Source of the DNA: a virus
Virus record (IMG/VR): IMGVR_UViG_3300021142_000021
Coordinates: 18,376 to 82,375 of that record
DNA length: 64,000 bases
Strand: one strand, 5' to 3'
Below the pieces are notes generated by a model, which saw only the letters and a program-made list of their open reading frames with translations, had not been told where the DNA came from and did not search any database. This document shows positions 8,673 through 19,780 of this stretch, piece after piece. Made by a program: the position numbers and the translations under genes. The stretch's first letter is position 1. Each line of letters begins with the position of its first letter.

Positions 8673-11600
8673 ATGACTCAGTATATTAAAAAACTGCCGG
8701 CGGTATTTCAGACAGTAACTGAAACAAAATTCTTTGATGCTACATTTGATCAAATTTTCTCAAAGAGAGATAGTGATTTATTGGCAGGATATTTAGGACG
8801 TAGAGTAGCCGGAAATTATAATCCTGTTACTGATTTTTATCTTCCAGAACCTAATAAGAACAGAACATGGTGGCAACTAGAAGCAACAGCATACGCACAA
8901 GATGCTAGTAGCAATAAAACGAATATTTTCTTTTATGAAGACCTATTAGATAATATCGAATATTACGGTGGTAATATTCTTAATCAAGATAGACTATTTG
9001 AGTCTGAATATTATAGCTTCGGGCCTCCGATCGACTATGATATGTTTATTAACTACCAAAATTATTATTGGGTCGAGCAGGGATTAACTACAATCACTAT
9101 TACTGGTGTAACCGGTGCCGATATTATTGGTAAACCATCATTTAATACAAATGATGTTTCGGGTGCCACACCTGCTAATTTAACTATTACAACTGGCATG
9201 TCCATTTCATTGGCTGATGACCCATTATATTCCGCTTCTCACACAGTTGAGAATATTGGTGGGTGCATAGGTATTCAATTAGTCCCGCAGTTTCCAGATT
9301 ATACTCCGGGAACTATTTTTGAATTCTTACCCTGGGACGGATCTATACTACTATCTACTGGTAGAATTATAGATAATACGAACTGGGATGCATCTACATG
9401 GGATACTCAGACTCAGCCACTTGCAGGTGATTATATAACAATCGAGCGTGGATCTATTGATAGAAATGCGTGGTCTAGAACCAATAAATGGTTTCATATC
9501 GATGCAATCACCGCAACCATTGCTGCCACAACAACATCCTTCCCTGTAAATGCTACACGAGCATTAAGACCTATTATTCAATTTATAGCTGATCTAACTC
9601 TTTTCAAATCAGGTACACAATTCAGAGCCGATATTAATTACGGATTTGCAGATATATCAGCTAATGTACCAATCTTATTGGCCACCTATCAGGGCGTGCA
9701 GGCATCTATAGTTAATGCTGCCCTTGGAACTGATTTTGTAGGCGGGGAATTAGTCTGTTTCTTTAATGATAAAACAACATTTGGTGTATGGGATATATCG
9801 CGCTGGGAAACGCCACCTGGTTCTTGGGATGCCGGTAACGGAGTAATTAATGATTATATCTTTCAGACAAGCATATTACCGGGCGGACAAATTATTTTCT
9901 CGCCTTACACTGCTTGGTCAACACCTATACTCGAAGGCGATATTCTCTTTATTACAGAAGATGGTCCGTATAACTCTGCGTTAAGAGGGAGCACCTGGTA
10001 CTATAGTTTAGGCACATGGCAAGAAGCACATAATGATAAGATATCTGTTAACCAACCACCAGAGTTTCAGTTGTATGATCATAACGGAATAGGCCTCGAT
10101 AATCCAGTAACTTATCCAGCAAGCACATTTAACGGAAGTAAGATATTCTCTTATAAAGTTGATACAACGCCGGGTGTAACAACAGACCCTGTCTTAGGAT
10201 TCGGTATTATCTATACTGCTCTCGGCCAAGCATCCGACATTGTTTTTCAGAATAATCTTATTACTGACAGATATACATATCAAACTGCAGAATTACCTAT
10301 TAATGGATACTACTATTATAAGGCAGTAACTGATCCTGTACTATATAACAATTGGAATTTATATCAGCCGTGCCCGTGTAATATTACTCCGACGCCTCCT
10401 GCAAATTGTTTAGAGACAAGTAAGCAACGAGTTATTGATAAATTTATAATCGGATATGTATCAGAGTTCCAATTTAAATTAAGTGTTACACCGTATGGTT
10501 ACACATTTGGCGCGGGCGATATTCAACCAACAGCCGATCTATCTGTATCTGTAAATGGAAATCAAATTCAGAATAAAATTGGTGGATTTATATTTTCCGA
10601 AATTAACAATAGTGTGTATGTTGATTTAACTGCATATATCACTAATCTATTAACTACAACTCAAACACAAGCACCTGTTGTTGAAGTACAAACATATACT
10701 CAGGGATTATTAGATCCACTTGCACCGGGTTATTTTGCGATACCGCAACAGTTAGAAGCTAACCCAAATCAGTTAGAAATCTCTGAAATTAGTGGAAGTA
10801 ATCTAACTGAACATTTTGCATCTATTATTGCAAATCAGATCGGTGAAATAGGTATTGCTTTTGGTGGCAATAATAATTATAGAGATACTAGAAAAAATAG
10901 ATCTGTTGGCACCTATATATTACAGAATGTCGCACCTGTATTAAAGACGATGCTTGTATCATCGGAAGATGATCTTGATTTTATTGCAGGAGAAAGATTC
11001 AGTCAAGATGAATATACTAAATTTAAGAACAAGTATTTAAAGACTGCTCTACAACTTATTAATCAGGGATTTAACCCAGTTCAATACCATAATAACACTA
11101 TTGTGGTTAGTGCATGGGTTGAAGAAATTCTAAAAGTTGTAAATATCTCAAATGAATTTTCAAACGCATTTGCATATTCTTACATGATTGCAAATGGTAG
11201 TGCATATTTAAATGAAACAAATAATGTTCCAGTGAGTGGGCTACTAACATTAACAAATTATATTGACTTATCTGATGCAAGAAATGCATTATATATCTAT
11301 GATGTAACCGGACAAGAAACTTTACTTGTAATTGGTGAAGATTATGAGATTGTATCAATGAATCCAATTACTGTGCAATTTACTGCAAATGTTCCTGCTG
11401 GTAGTGCAGTAGTGGCCAATCTATATAAAAATCCTTTGCCGGCATATATTCCATCTACACCATCTAAGATCGGTGCATATCCTACATATCTACCTAGAAT
11501 GGAATGGGATACATCTTATATAAATCCGACAAATGTTATCATTGGTCATGATGGCTCTAAGACAATTGCATATGGTGATTATAGAGATCAGCTTTTATTA

Positions 11601-14600
11601 GAACTAGAAAAAAGAATTTATAATCTAATACAATACAAATTTAGACATCAATATTATCTACCACTAAGAGTGGAATCAGTTAAGTCTGGATATTTTAGAC
11701 AAACTCGCTATTCAAGGCAAGAATACCTTGGTGTAACAGAATCATACCTAAATAAGTGGGCATCTAAGAATCGTGCCAATTATCGTGCCAATGATTGGTA
11801 TTCAGCGAGCCTAGATCCCGCAGTAGTACCGAGTTTTGTTCCGGGCTCTGGTAATATTTGGAAACTATATAATTACAGCTACGCAGTAAATGCAACGACA
11901 CAGCCATTAAATCTACCAGGTAATTGGAAAGGTATTTTTCAATATTACTATGATACCATCTATCCAGATACTCGTCCTTGGGAGATGTTAGGATTTAGTG
12001 AACAACCGGTGTGGTGGGTTGATCAATATGGTACAGACTGGTCTTCTATCAATGCATTACTTTGGGCAGACTTAGAACACGGCATTATCCGCCAGGGACC
12101 TTGTGCTATCTATGATCCTGTAACTTTATTACCACAAGAGCAGCCTATGTGGGCAAGACCCGGACTATCAGCAATTATTCCTGTAGATGCTGCCGGAGAG
12201 ATTATCCCCGCAATGACTATATTTGATATTGCTTTCTCTGGTAACTATTATGAGCCATTTGATCACTTTGATGCAGAATGGAAATATGGCGATGGTTCAC
12301 CAGTTGAACAAGCTTGGATGTCAACATCTGCATATGCATTTAGTGTACAAGAATTCTTATTCCTGATGAGACTGGCACCATATGGAGAATTATTGTGGGA
12401 CACAGTTGGCACAGAACTATCTTCTGGTATGATAACAGACCCATTAGTATTTTTTCCGGATCCTGTACCCGAATTACCAGTAATGTCAACTTCTAATTGG
12501 CAATTTGTACAAAATGATACATTTACGAGTGCTGATCCATTCTTTGCATGGATGCGTCCAAAAAATGCAGATCAAATTGTTCACGCCGAAACAGTCAATA
12601 ATGTAGTGCAAATTAGATACGGATATCAACGCTGGATTAGTGATAGAATTCTTTTCTTAGGAAAAGATATTACCACCACATTTGGCCAAAAGGTTAGAAC
12701 ACTTGATGTAAATCTTGCGAATAAACTAGCAGGATTCACCAATAAAGACACAACTAATCTCTATATCGAGTCAGTCAGCCCTAACGCTACTACAACCAGT
12801 TTAATTATACCCTCGACTAATTTTCAGTGTATTCTTCATAAGAGTCCGGTAGTAGACACCTACTCATATAGCGGTGTCATTATTCGCGCACTAGCCGATG
12901 GCACATTTGCTGTCTATGGTTATGATTTATTGAATGCAGAATTTACAGTATTTGATCGTTCAGATGCCACATTGATAGATGTATCAATCGGTGGAACTCC
13001 TGCACCTTTCTTATATTTTACGGCAGGTGCTACATACAATCAGGGAGATATTGTTAGATACAATGGTGTATATTATGTAAGTCTAGTTACTCAGACAGTA
13101 CAGAAATTTATATCAAAAGGTTATCAGAAATTAAAGAGCCTACCCATTATCGGCGGAGTCTCTGCAATCTATAAGCCGGCATCTTTAGCGACTATTACAA
13201 AAATTCCATACGGATCTATCTTAAAGACAGCACAAGAAGTATTTGATTTAATGATCGGTTATCAGGCATACCTAGAATCAAGAGGATGGCAATTTCAAGA
13301 TGTAAACCAAGATACAAACATATTAAGCGATTGGTTATATTGTGCAAAACAATTCCTGTTCTGGATAAACACAAATTGGGCGCCTGATGCATCAATACAA
13401 TTAAGCCCATTAGCAAATAGTGCAACACTTATTGTTTCTCATGGATATCCTAACGATGTAGAATCGTTATCAAATGGTGTATACAGTATACTAGACAAAT
13501 ATGGTGTAGCTATTCCGCCTAATAATACTACAACTAATAGAGATGCTCGACTTATTACTGTTGAACCAACCACACTATCTTCGGGTGGCATATTTTATCT
13601 ACAAGTTAACACATCTGAAACAGAACACATTATCATAATCGATAATACGACAAGTTTCAACGATACTGTTTATTCACCGTTATTGAGCGCAAGACAACAA
13701 CGTCTACGATTCAACGGCTTTAGAAGCAATGGCTGGTACGGTAAAATGGAAGCACCTGGTTATCTTGTTATCAACAGTCAACTTGTTCCTAACTTTGATA
13801 CAATCGTAGATAGTATGAGATATTTCTATGATCCAAATATTGTAATTGATAATCCGAGTCTTGAAGCGTTAGGTCATCATTTAATCGGCTACGAAAGTAA
13901 GAGTTACCTTGATAATCTTCAGGTAGCTAATAATATTCAATATCTATTCTATCAGGGCGCTATTAGACAGAAAGGCACTACCCAGGCTTTCGATAAACTA
14001 TTTAGATCTACCAAAGTTCAGAGCAACGAAATTATTCAGGTGTTTGAAGAATGGGCATTAAAATTGGGAGAGTTCGGTAATACAATCGAACAGGTATCTA
14101 CTGAATTTATTCTACAACCAGAGCAGAATACCGGAGAGGTTGTTGTTGCGCGGTTAAATTATATTCCTTCTACAATCGGGTTTGTAAAACAGATCAGCAT
14201 ATTAAATGCAGTGAATACATATGTAACAGTACCTAAGGTTATAATTAGTGCACCTGACGCAAGTCCTTCGGATCCTAATCTAACAGAAGCATTACGCCAA
14301 GCTAAGGCATATATTGTGCTCAGTGCAACAGGACAAATTTCTCGCGTAGATATTACAGATCCGGGTTATGGATATCTACAGAGCCCTGTAATTAGTATTG
14401 ATTCATCACCAACAATATTCTCTATACCAGACCAACTTTACAGCGTATGGCAAGGCTCAATTATAAGCGACAATGTTTTAGATAACATCATTAATATAGA
14501 TATTGATCAAACAGATGTGTGGACTGTTCGTCCTGCAGATCCGGCATATTCTTTAGAGTTCCCTGTAACACCACAAATTAATTATTCCTTACCTAATGCA

Positions 14601-17600
14601 GGATATGTAAATTTTAATGATATTACGTGGACGTCTTTCGATGTAACTCAAACAGCAGTAAATTGGGGAACTGCCTCCTTGAACCCTGGTGTAAATGACA
14701 CAGTCTGGGTCGCTAAGAATTTCATCGAAGATTGGTCCGTCTATAAAATGGCAGAATTTACTGAAAATTGGATAGTTACCAAAGACAATAATGATGATTT
14801 ATTATTATTAACTGATTACGGCGTAGTATCTACATTATCGGTTCTTGTGGTGCAAGCCGGCCAGGCTACTGCAACTGCAGAGCTTATTGGGACAGCCATA
14901 TTAACAGTTACACCCTCCAACACTGGCGGGTATTATTATACAATACCGTCGGTTAGTATATTCAATACCAACGGGGCTGCACCAACAACATTGGCCGAGG
15001 TAACAGCAATATTATCGGAAGGATCCAAGGGTATTATTACAGGCTATACAGTCAGTGTTTCGGGTGCAGGTTATACAACACCGGAAGTCCTTATAGATGC
15101 GGCACCGCCAGCACTAGGTAGTGGGGCAGTATTAGAGCCAGTAGTCGATCGGTACGGTCGCATCGTCTCTGTTAATATTATCGAAGCAGGTATCGATTAT
15201 ACTGTTGTCAATACCGTTATTGCAGCAAGAGCAATACCTGGCTCACTATCAGATATTGATGCAACATTCTCAATTACAACAAGCGTAGTCGGTGAAATTC
15301 TTACAGTAGAAGTTATGAATAAGCCCGGTAACACTCACGGTTTACCAGTTAATTCCGGCTATGCACCTGTTGCCAATGTAACTATTATTCCAGAGTTATG
15401 GAATTCGGTAGTCGGTGATAGAACCGACTTCGGTAACATGATTGTTCTACAACAGGTCATTGATGGAACACCAGTTGGTTCTAATAATTACACAGTTGGC
15501 ATTCTACCGTATACCACTACAGATTATAACGACCCGGGCACATATACAGACCCTGATACTCTTATAACATATAATGCATATTATCTAACAACATTAGCTG
15601 GTGTGAATATAACTTCTTCTGATATTGGTAACTATGCTGATTTCACAGATATGTTATTATATAAGACTATGCGATTCCCTGTCACGCCAGACTGGGGATA
15701 TCCTCCATCGTATATTCAGTATAATGATAAAATTTGGGTAGATGATGTAGATGGTAAATGGAATGTATTAACTTGGTTATTTGTATATGAATGGGGTATT
15801 TTAACACCATTTAGGCAACAAGAACCCCTAATCAATACTTCGTTATTTGAGAGTGCAAGTATATTTGCGTCAGATACAAGAAATGAATTAATTCAACTAC
15901 CCATCTATGATCCGTTTAAGTCTATACTACCGGGCCCTGCAAAACAGAATATTGCATATATATCTGAGCAAGATCCTGCCAGTTACAATGTCACAGCTGA
16001 CGCAACATTGTTCAGTGAAAACATAACTTTCGCTAATAGACAAGTTGGTCAATTATGGTGGGATCTATCATCCACTAGATATACTTATTATGAACAACCT
16101 CGTTCTTTAAAAATGGAGAACGGGACATTAGTTTATGATGAAACTGCATTAGATAACTTAGTTTATAGAAGAAACAATTGGGGACAACTTTTCCCGGGTA
16201 GTATCATTGCGATTTATGAATGGGTACAGAGTTCTGTACCACCAGCACTCTATACCGGGACAGGAACACCGAGAGATATAACAACATATGTTCAGGTAAC
16301 GACATCAAATAGATTTACTAGTGCCACGGTTACCAATTATTATTTCTGGGTCTTGAACACAACCGATAAACCAAATATCGAAAATAGAACAATGGCAGCG
16401 CAAGACGTTGCTCTTATGTTGCAATCTCCAATGAGTCAAGGTTTTGCATTCTTCTGTCCAATTCAACAAACATCTACAAACAATTCGTATATATTTTATA
16501 ATGTACAAAATATCCTCTCATATCAGGGTGATAATGTACAGATACAATACAGACTTGCAGAGAGAAACGATCAGAAGCATACCCAGTGGGCATTCTTTAG
16601 AGAAGGTGACCCTGCATCTATTATAACAGATCAATTCTGGAACAAGATGGTTGATAGTTTATGCGGATACTCGGCATTATTACCGGCAACGGGTGAATCT
16701 ATAGATGGAATTCCTACATGGACTTCATTACCGTGGGATAGTGCCGGTTGGGATACATCTTTCTGGGATAATGCAGACTATGGTGTAATTTTACCAGTAC
16801 CTGATCCAAAGTTAAGCGAAGGTGAAAAATACGGCATCGATTATAGACCACGTCAGGGAATGTTTGTAAACTTACCTTCAGCAAGACAAATATTCACACA
16901 GGCTGCAAATCAATTACTTGTGTATATACCTATACGTGATAATAATCCGGGATGGGGTGCATCGATACCTACCTGGAACTTAACAACATCTACTGATATT
17001 TACTATGGTATATATTGGACATATACCGACTGGTATGCGGTTGGTTACGAGAATGTAACACCGAATATTGTATTCCAAACTTTACAGAATGCTAAGGATG
17101 CATTGACAGCTGGATTACTTAAAGTAGAAGATATTGTTGAAGTATCTAATGGCACAACTGATGGACGTTGGGCACTATATGCAGTTTCTCAACTTAATCC
17201 CAATATTCCTGTACTTAGCCTAACGCTTGTCGGTATTGAAAGTAGTGCTATTAATTTAATGAATTCAATATATACAACTACCGGTGTATATAGTCTTTCA
17301 ACGGAACTTAGAGCATTATTAAATGCATTCAGATTAGAGGTAATGGTTGACGCATTTATTGTAGATCAGAATGAACTATTCTTCTCTATGATGAATTATG
17401 TAATGAGTGAGCAGAAAAATCCAAACTGGTTATTTAAATCATCTTATATCTATGTTAAGGAAAATAACATACCATTGACACAAACTCAATTATATGTCCC
17501 TGATCAGATTACTAATATCCTGCAATTTATTACTGATTCTAAACCATATCATACTCAGATTAGAGACTACACCAGCACATATCTTACTACTGATATTGCA

Positions 17601-18803
17601 GCTGGTACGGCAATAGATAGTCACAAATGGAATATCCAATTGCAAATTGGCCCAGATTATCCTGGTTTATCTTATGATACACCATCTTATATTTTAGATG
17701 CACAAACATTTATTGACAACATAGATCAATTTGTTTCAAGAGAAGATGTATATACCGTACCATTAACTTTCTACGATTCAAGTAAGGTAGGGTATTCGGC
17801 ATTATTTCCTTATACATTTAACTTCAATGATATAAATTTAAGTAATCCACAAAATATTGTCACACCGTATAATATAGTTGGAATTCAGATAGGTACGACT
17901 GTTCTACTATATGGGCAAGATTATTATGTCGGGGATAACGATAATACAACATTTACTGTTTATTTCTATAATGATCCAGGAACTTCACCTACGCCAGTTG
18001 CACTTGTATGGTTTGATGGTGGTCAACTATTAACAATGAATTCAGGCACTCATAAAGATGAAATTGCAAGAGGTTTCGCGACAGATGATCTAGTTATTAA
18101 TGTTGATACAAGATTACCTGCCGATATATCAACTGGTATACCGACAGCATATGTAGGATGGGGAGATACCTGGGATTCTATCGCAAACCCTATAGCTCAA
18201 GCACTTGTAGATGCTGGCGGATCAGCAAGTATACCGTGGGACCCGGTGTTGGTACTAGAAATATTACCTAATACAATTAGCTCTAAGGAAAATTCAAATG
18301 ATAGAGATGGTGCCAATTTCTATAGAAATGCAGAAATAGACTCAGCAACATTGGTATATGATTTATTGGCACCACAAGAACCTAATGAAAATATAGAAGT
18401 TATTACAGTGCTAGATATTAATCATGTACTACCGGATCCGGGCGCAGATCACGGCACCATATGGATAGGTGGTGAAAGAATTGAATATAGAGTAAAAGAA
18501 TTAGTTGCAACAAATACGTGGGAACTCAAACTGATACAGAGAGGGACAATGGGTACATCAGCAACAGAACATACAGTTTTGATTCCTAGTCTAGCAGATC
18601 CGTTAGTCTTAGTGCCGAATCCAGTATGGGTTGAGAGAAGCAATTACATGCCAACAACCTCTGATGTTGATGTGTGGAATGCATACGACACTACACCAAA
18701 TGGGTCCGATAATATTACATCCGTTCCGATAGGTGGACTATGGTACGCACAGACACCGGAAGCCGTGTTCTTAAAACAAGAACAGGGCGTGAGTATACCT
18801 TAA
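8673..18803 (+). CDS. Giant baseplate/tail structural protein, in the position of T4 gp7
   Basis: 3376 residues in one uninterrupted frame, making it the largest gene in the window. The N-terminus (LPAVFQTVTETKFFDATFDQ, then YEDLLDNIEYYGG and FGPPIDYDMF) is of the type I associate with the large wedge-initiator or structural proteins after gp6 in marine T4-like phages. I see no enzymatic motif. The sequence is rich in Asn, Thr, Tyr and short beta-prone stretches. T4 gp7 has about 1030 residues, so if this is its counterpart it has grown more than threefold, perhaps by absorbing gp8 or fibre-attachment functions. The role as a baseplate component is inferred from gene order. Confidence 0.65.
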   Translation: MTQYIKKLPAVFQTVTETKFFDATFDQIFSKRDSDLLAGYLGRRVAGNYNPVTDFYLPEPNKNRTWWQLEATAYAQDASSNKTNIFFYEDLLDNIEYYGGNILNQDRLFESEYYSFGPPIDYDMFINYQNYYWVEQGLTTITITGVTGADIIGKPSFNTNDVSGATPANLTITTGMSISLADDPLYSASHTVENIGGCIGIQLVPQFPDYTPGTIFEFLPWDGSILLSTGRIIDNTNWDASTWDTQTQPLAGDYITIERGSIDRNAWSRTNKWFHIDAITATIAATTTSFPVNATRALRPIIQFIADLTLFKSGTQFRADINYGFADISANVPILLATYQGVQASIVNAALGTDFVGGELVCFFNDKTTFGVWDISRWETPPGSWDAGNGVINDYIFQTSILPGGQIIFSPYTAWSTPILEGDILFITEDGPYNSALRGSTWYYSLGTWQEAHNDKISVNQPPEFQLYDHNGIGLDNPVTYPASTFNGSKIFSYKVDTTPGVTTDPVLGFGIIYTALGQASDIVFQNNLITDRYTYQTAELPINGYYYYKAVTDPVLYNNWNLYQPCPCNITPTPPANCLETSKQRVIDKFIIGYVSEFQFKLSVTPYGYTFGAGDIQPTADLSVSVNGNQIQNKIGGFIFSEINNSVYVDLTAYITNLLTTTQTQAPVVEVQTYTQGLLDPLAPGYFAIPQQLEANPNQLEISEISGSNLTEHFASIIANQIGEIGIAFGGNNNYRDTRKNRSVGTYILQNVAPVLKTMLVSSEDDLDFIAGERFSQDEYTKFKNKYLKTALQLINQGFNPVQYHNNTIVVSAWVEEILKVVNISNEFSNAFAYSYMIANGSAYLNETNNVPVSGLLTLTNYIDLSDARNALYIYDVTGQETLLVIGEDYEIVSMNPITVQFTANVPAGSAVVANLYKNPLPAYIPSTPSKIGAYPTYLPRMEWDTSYINPTNVIIGHDGSKTIAYGDYRDQLLLELEKRIYNLIQYKFRHQYYLPLRVESVKSGYFRQTRYSRQEYLGVTESYLNKWASKNRANYRANDWYSASLDPAVVPSFVPGSGNIWKLYNYSYAVNATTQPLNLPGNWKGIFQYYYDTIYPDTRPWEMLGFSEQPVWWVDQYGTDWSSINALLWADLEHGIIRQGPCAIYDPVTLLPQEQPMWARPGLSAIIPVDAAGEIIPAMTIFDIAFSGNYYEPFDHFDAEWKYGDGSPVEQAWMSTSAYAFSVQEFLFLMRLAPYGELLWDTVGTELSSGMITDPLVFFPDPVPELPVMSTSNWQFVQNDTFTSADPFFAWMRPKNADQIVHAETVNNVVQIRYGYQRWISDRILFLGKDITTTFGQKVRTLDVNLANKLAGFTNKDTTNLYIESVSPNATTTSLIIPSTNFQCILHKSPVVDTYSYSGVIIRALADGTFAVYGYDLLNAEFTVFDRSDATLIDVSIGGTPAPFLYFTAGATYNQGDIVRYNGVYYVSLVTQTVQKFISKGYQKLKSLPIIGGVSAIYKPASLATITKIPYGSILKTAQEVFDLMIGYQAYLESRGWQFQDVNQDTNILSDWLYCAKQFLFWINTNWAPDASIQLSPLANSATLIVSHGYPNDVESLSNGVYSILDKYGVAIPPNNTTTNRDARLITVEPTTLSSGGIFYLQVNTSETEHIIIIDNTTSFNDTVYSPLLSARQQRLRFNGFRSNGWYGKMEAPGYLVINSQLVPNFDTIVDSMRYFYDPNIVIDNPSLEALGHHLIGYESKSYLDNLQVANNIQYLFYQGAIRQKGTTQAFDKLFRSTKVQSNEIIQVFEEWALKLGEFGNTIEQVSTEFILQPEQNTGEVVVARLNYIPSTIGFVKQISILNAVNTYVTVPKVIISAPDASPSDPNLTEALRQAKAYIVLSATGQISRVDITDPGYGYLQSPVISIDSSPTIFSIPDQLYSVWQGSIISDNVLDNIINIDIDQTDVWTVRPADPAYSLEFPVTPQINYSLPNAGYVNFNDITWTSFDVTQTAVNWGTASLNPGVNDTVWVAKNFIEDWSVYKMAEFTENWIVTKDNNDDLLLLTDYGVVSTLSVLVVQAGQATATAELIGTAILTVTPSNTGGYYYTIPSVSIFNTNGAAPTTLAEVTAILSEGSKGIITGYTVSVSGAGYTTPEVLIDAAPPALGSGAVLEPVVDRYGRIVSVNIIEAGIDYTVVNTVIAARAIPGSLSDIDATFSITTSVVGEILTVEVMNKPGNTHGLPVNSGYAPVANVTIIPELWNSVVGDRTDFGNMIVLQQVIDGTPVGSNNYTVGILPYTTTDYNDPGTYTDPDTLITYNAYYLTTLAGVNITSSDIGNYADFTDMLLYKTMRFPVTPDWGYPPSYIQYNDKIWVDDVDGKWNVLTWLFVYEWGILTPFRQQEPLINTSLFESASIFASDTRNELIQLPIYDPFKSILPGPAKQNIAYISEQDPASYNVTADATLFSENITFANRQVGQLWWDLSSTRYTYYEQPRSLKMENGTLVYDETALDNLVYRRNNWGQLFPGSIIAIYEWVQSSVPPALYTGTGTPRDITTYVQVTTSNRFTSATVTNYYFWVLNTTDKPNIENRTMAAQDVALMLQSPMSQGFAFFCPIQQTSTNNSYIFYNVQNILSYQGDNVQIQYRLAERNDQKHTQWAFFREGDPASIITDQFWNKMVDSLCGYSALLPATGESIDGIPTWTSLPWDSAGWDTSFWDNADYGVILPVPDPKLSEGEKYGIDYRPRQGMFVNLPSARQIFTQAANQLLVYIPIRDNNPGWGASIPTWNLTTSTDIYYGIYWTYTDWYAVGYENVTPNIVFQTLQNAKDALTAGLLKVEDIVEVSNGTTDGRWALYAVSQLNPNIPVLSLTLVGIESSAINLMNSIYTTTGVYSLSTELRALLNAFRLEVMVDAFIVDQNELFFSMMNYVMSEQKNPNWLFKSSYIYVKENNIPLTQTQLYVPDQITNILQFITDSKPYHTQIRDYTSTYLTTDIAAGTAIDSHKWNIQLQIGPDYPGLSYDTPSYILDAQTFIDNIDQFVSREDVYTVPLTFYDSSKVGYSALFPYTFNFNDINLSNPQNIVTPYNIVGIQIGTTVLLYGQDYYVGDNDNTTFTVYFYNDPGTSPTPVALVWFDGGQLLTMNSGTHKDEIARGFATDDLVINVDTRLPADISTGIPTAYVGWGDTWDSIANPIAQALVDAGGSASIPWDPVLVLEILPNTISSKENSNDRDGANFYRNAEIDSATLVYDLLAPQEPNENIEVITVLDINHVLPDPGADHGTIWIGGERIEYRVKELVATNTWELKLIQRGTMGTSATEHTVLIPSLADPLVLVPNPVWVERSNYMPTTSDVDVWNAYDTTPNGSDNITSVPIGGLWYAQTPEAVFLKQEQGVSIP

Positions 18804-18821
18804 TAAACTAAGTAGATAATA

Positions 18822-18974
18822 ATGATGATAAATAATGAAAGTAATGATAGAGAGCAGGCACCTGAACCTAAAAAAGATAGCGGTATCGTTGATACAGCGC
18901 ACATGGACGTTCAATGTCATTTGATAATAAAAGATAAAGATACTGGTGAAGTGCTAGTAAATAAAAGGGGTTAA
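18822..18974 (+). CDS. Small protein resembling the start of the next structural protein
   Basis: An ORF of 50 residues ending in IIKDKDTGEVLVNKRG. The last ~16 residues match the N-terminal KIIDKDTKEVLVDTHND segment of the following gene, which starts one base after this stop. GATAAATA (18827-18834) overlaps the first codons, so a transcript from that motif would make only the shorter version from the internal ATG (MDVQCH...). I do not know its role; a small virion or assembly peptide is possible. Confidence 0.55.
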   Translation: MMINNESNDREQAPEPKKDSGIVDTAHMDVQCHLIIKDKDTGEVLVNKRG

Positions 18975-18975
18975 G

Positions 18976-19746
18976 ATGCAAGATATTTTTCGTGCTTCCA
19001 TCCAGGGTTTCGTTAAGATTATAGACAAAGATACTAAAGAAGTACTAGTAGATACACATAACGACGTCCTTTATGGAAATATGTCGGCTGCGCTGGCACA
19101 CGCATTAATTGGTAATTCTGATAGTTTCTTGTACTATATGGGGTTTGGTAATGGTGGTGCATACATTGGGACGACCGGAACTATATCATATAAACCATCT
19201 TTAGGTGGTACAGGGAGTCTAATTAAGAATCCTACGGCTAATTTATATAATACAATCTATGTAAAAAAACTATCAAACGATTCAACAGACACACCGAGTT
19301 ATGATCAACTATCAAGAGCATATATTTCAGCTGAAAATTATGCAACAAATTACGAAGATATTATCGTGGATGTTACAATCGGTTATAGTGAACCACCGGT
19401 AGGAATTACTGCTTCTACTATTATTCAGCAGACTGCTTTAGATAATTCTACATTTGTAGGAAATAGTTCTATAGTTAACAGTGGTGCCGCAACAGACTTC
19501 ACAGCAAACCAACTTGTATTTAATGAGATTGGATTATTTGCAGGTTCTAATAACTTATTTGTTGGCGGGTTTACCCAAAATATATCTGATGTTGATAATT
19601 TTATTACACAGACTCCTAATTTTTCAACTACGCCCGGTGCGAAGTCTAAATTAATGCTTACTCACGTTATCTTTCACCCAATACAGAAATCTGCTAATAG
19701 ATCACTTGAAATCGTATATACCCTTAGAATACAAATGGGTGCATAA
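18976..19746 (+). CDS. Virion structural protein, probably baseplate or tail fibre
   Basis: 256 residues. The N-terminus DKDTKEVLVDTHNDVLYGNMSAALAHAL and the YYMGFGNGG motif are typical of conserved structural proteins found after the large baseplate genes of marine T4-like phages. There is no signal peptide, membrane helix or catalytic motif. A late promoter motif lies just after it, so it may be co-transcribed with the giant gene upstream. Confidence 0.6.
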   Translation: MQDIFRASIQGFVKIIDKDTKEVLVDTHNDVLYGNMSAALAHALIGNSDSFLYYMGFGNGGAYIGTTGTISYKPSLGGTGSLIKNPTANLYNTIYVKKLSNDSTDTPSYDQLSRAYISAENYATNYEDIIVDVTIGYSEPPVGITASTIIQQTALDNSTFVGNSSIVNSGAATDFTANQLVFNEIGLFAGSNNLFVGGFTQNISDVDNFITQTPNFSTTPGAKSKLMLTHVIFHPIQKSANRSLEIVYTLRIQMGA

Positions 19747-19748
19747 GT

Positions 19749-19756
19749 GATAAATA
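19749..19756 (+). promoter_or_regulatory. Late promoter motif GATAAATA
   Basis: The motif lies immediately after the TAA of the structural gene and 25 bases before the next ATG. AAGGAA lies between them as a plausible ribosome site. It would start a transcript for the two fibre-type genes. Confidence 0.65.
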
Positions 19757-19780
19757 ACAAAACAAAGGAATTTTAAGTAT

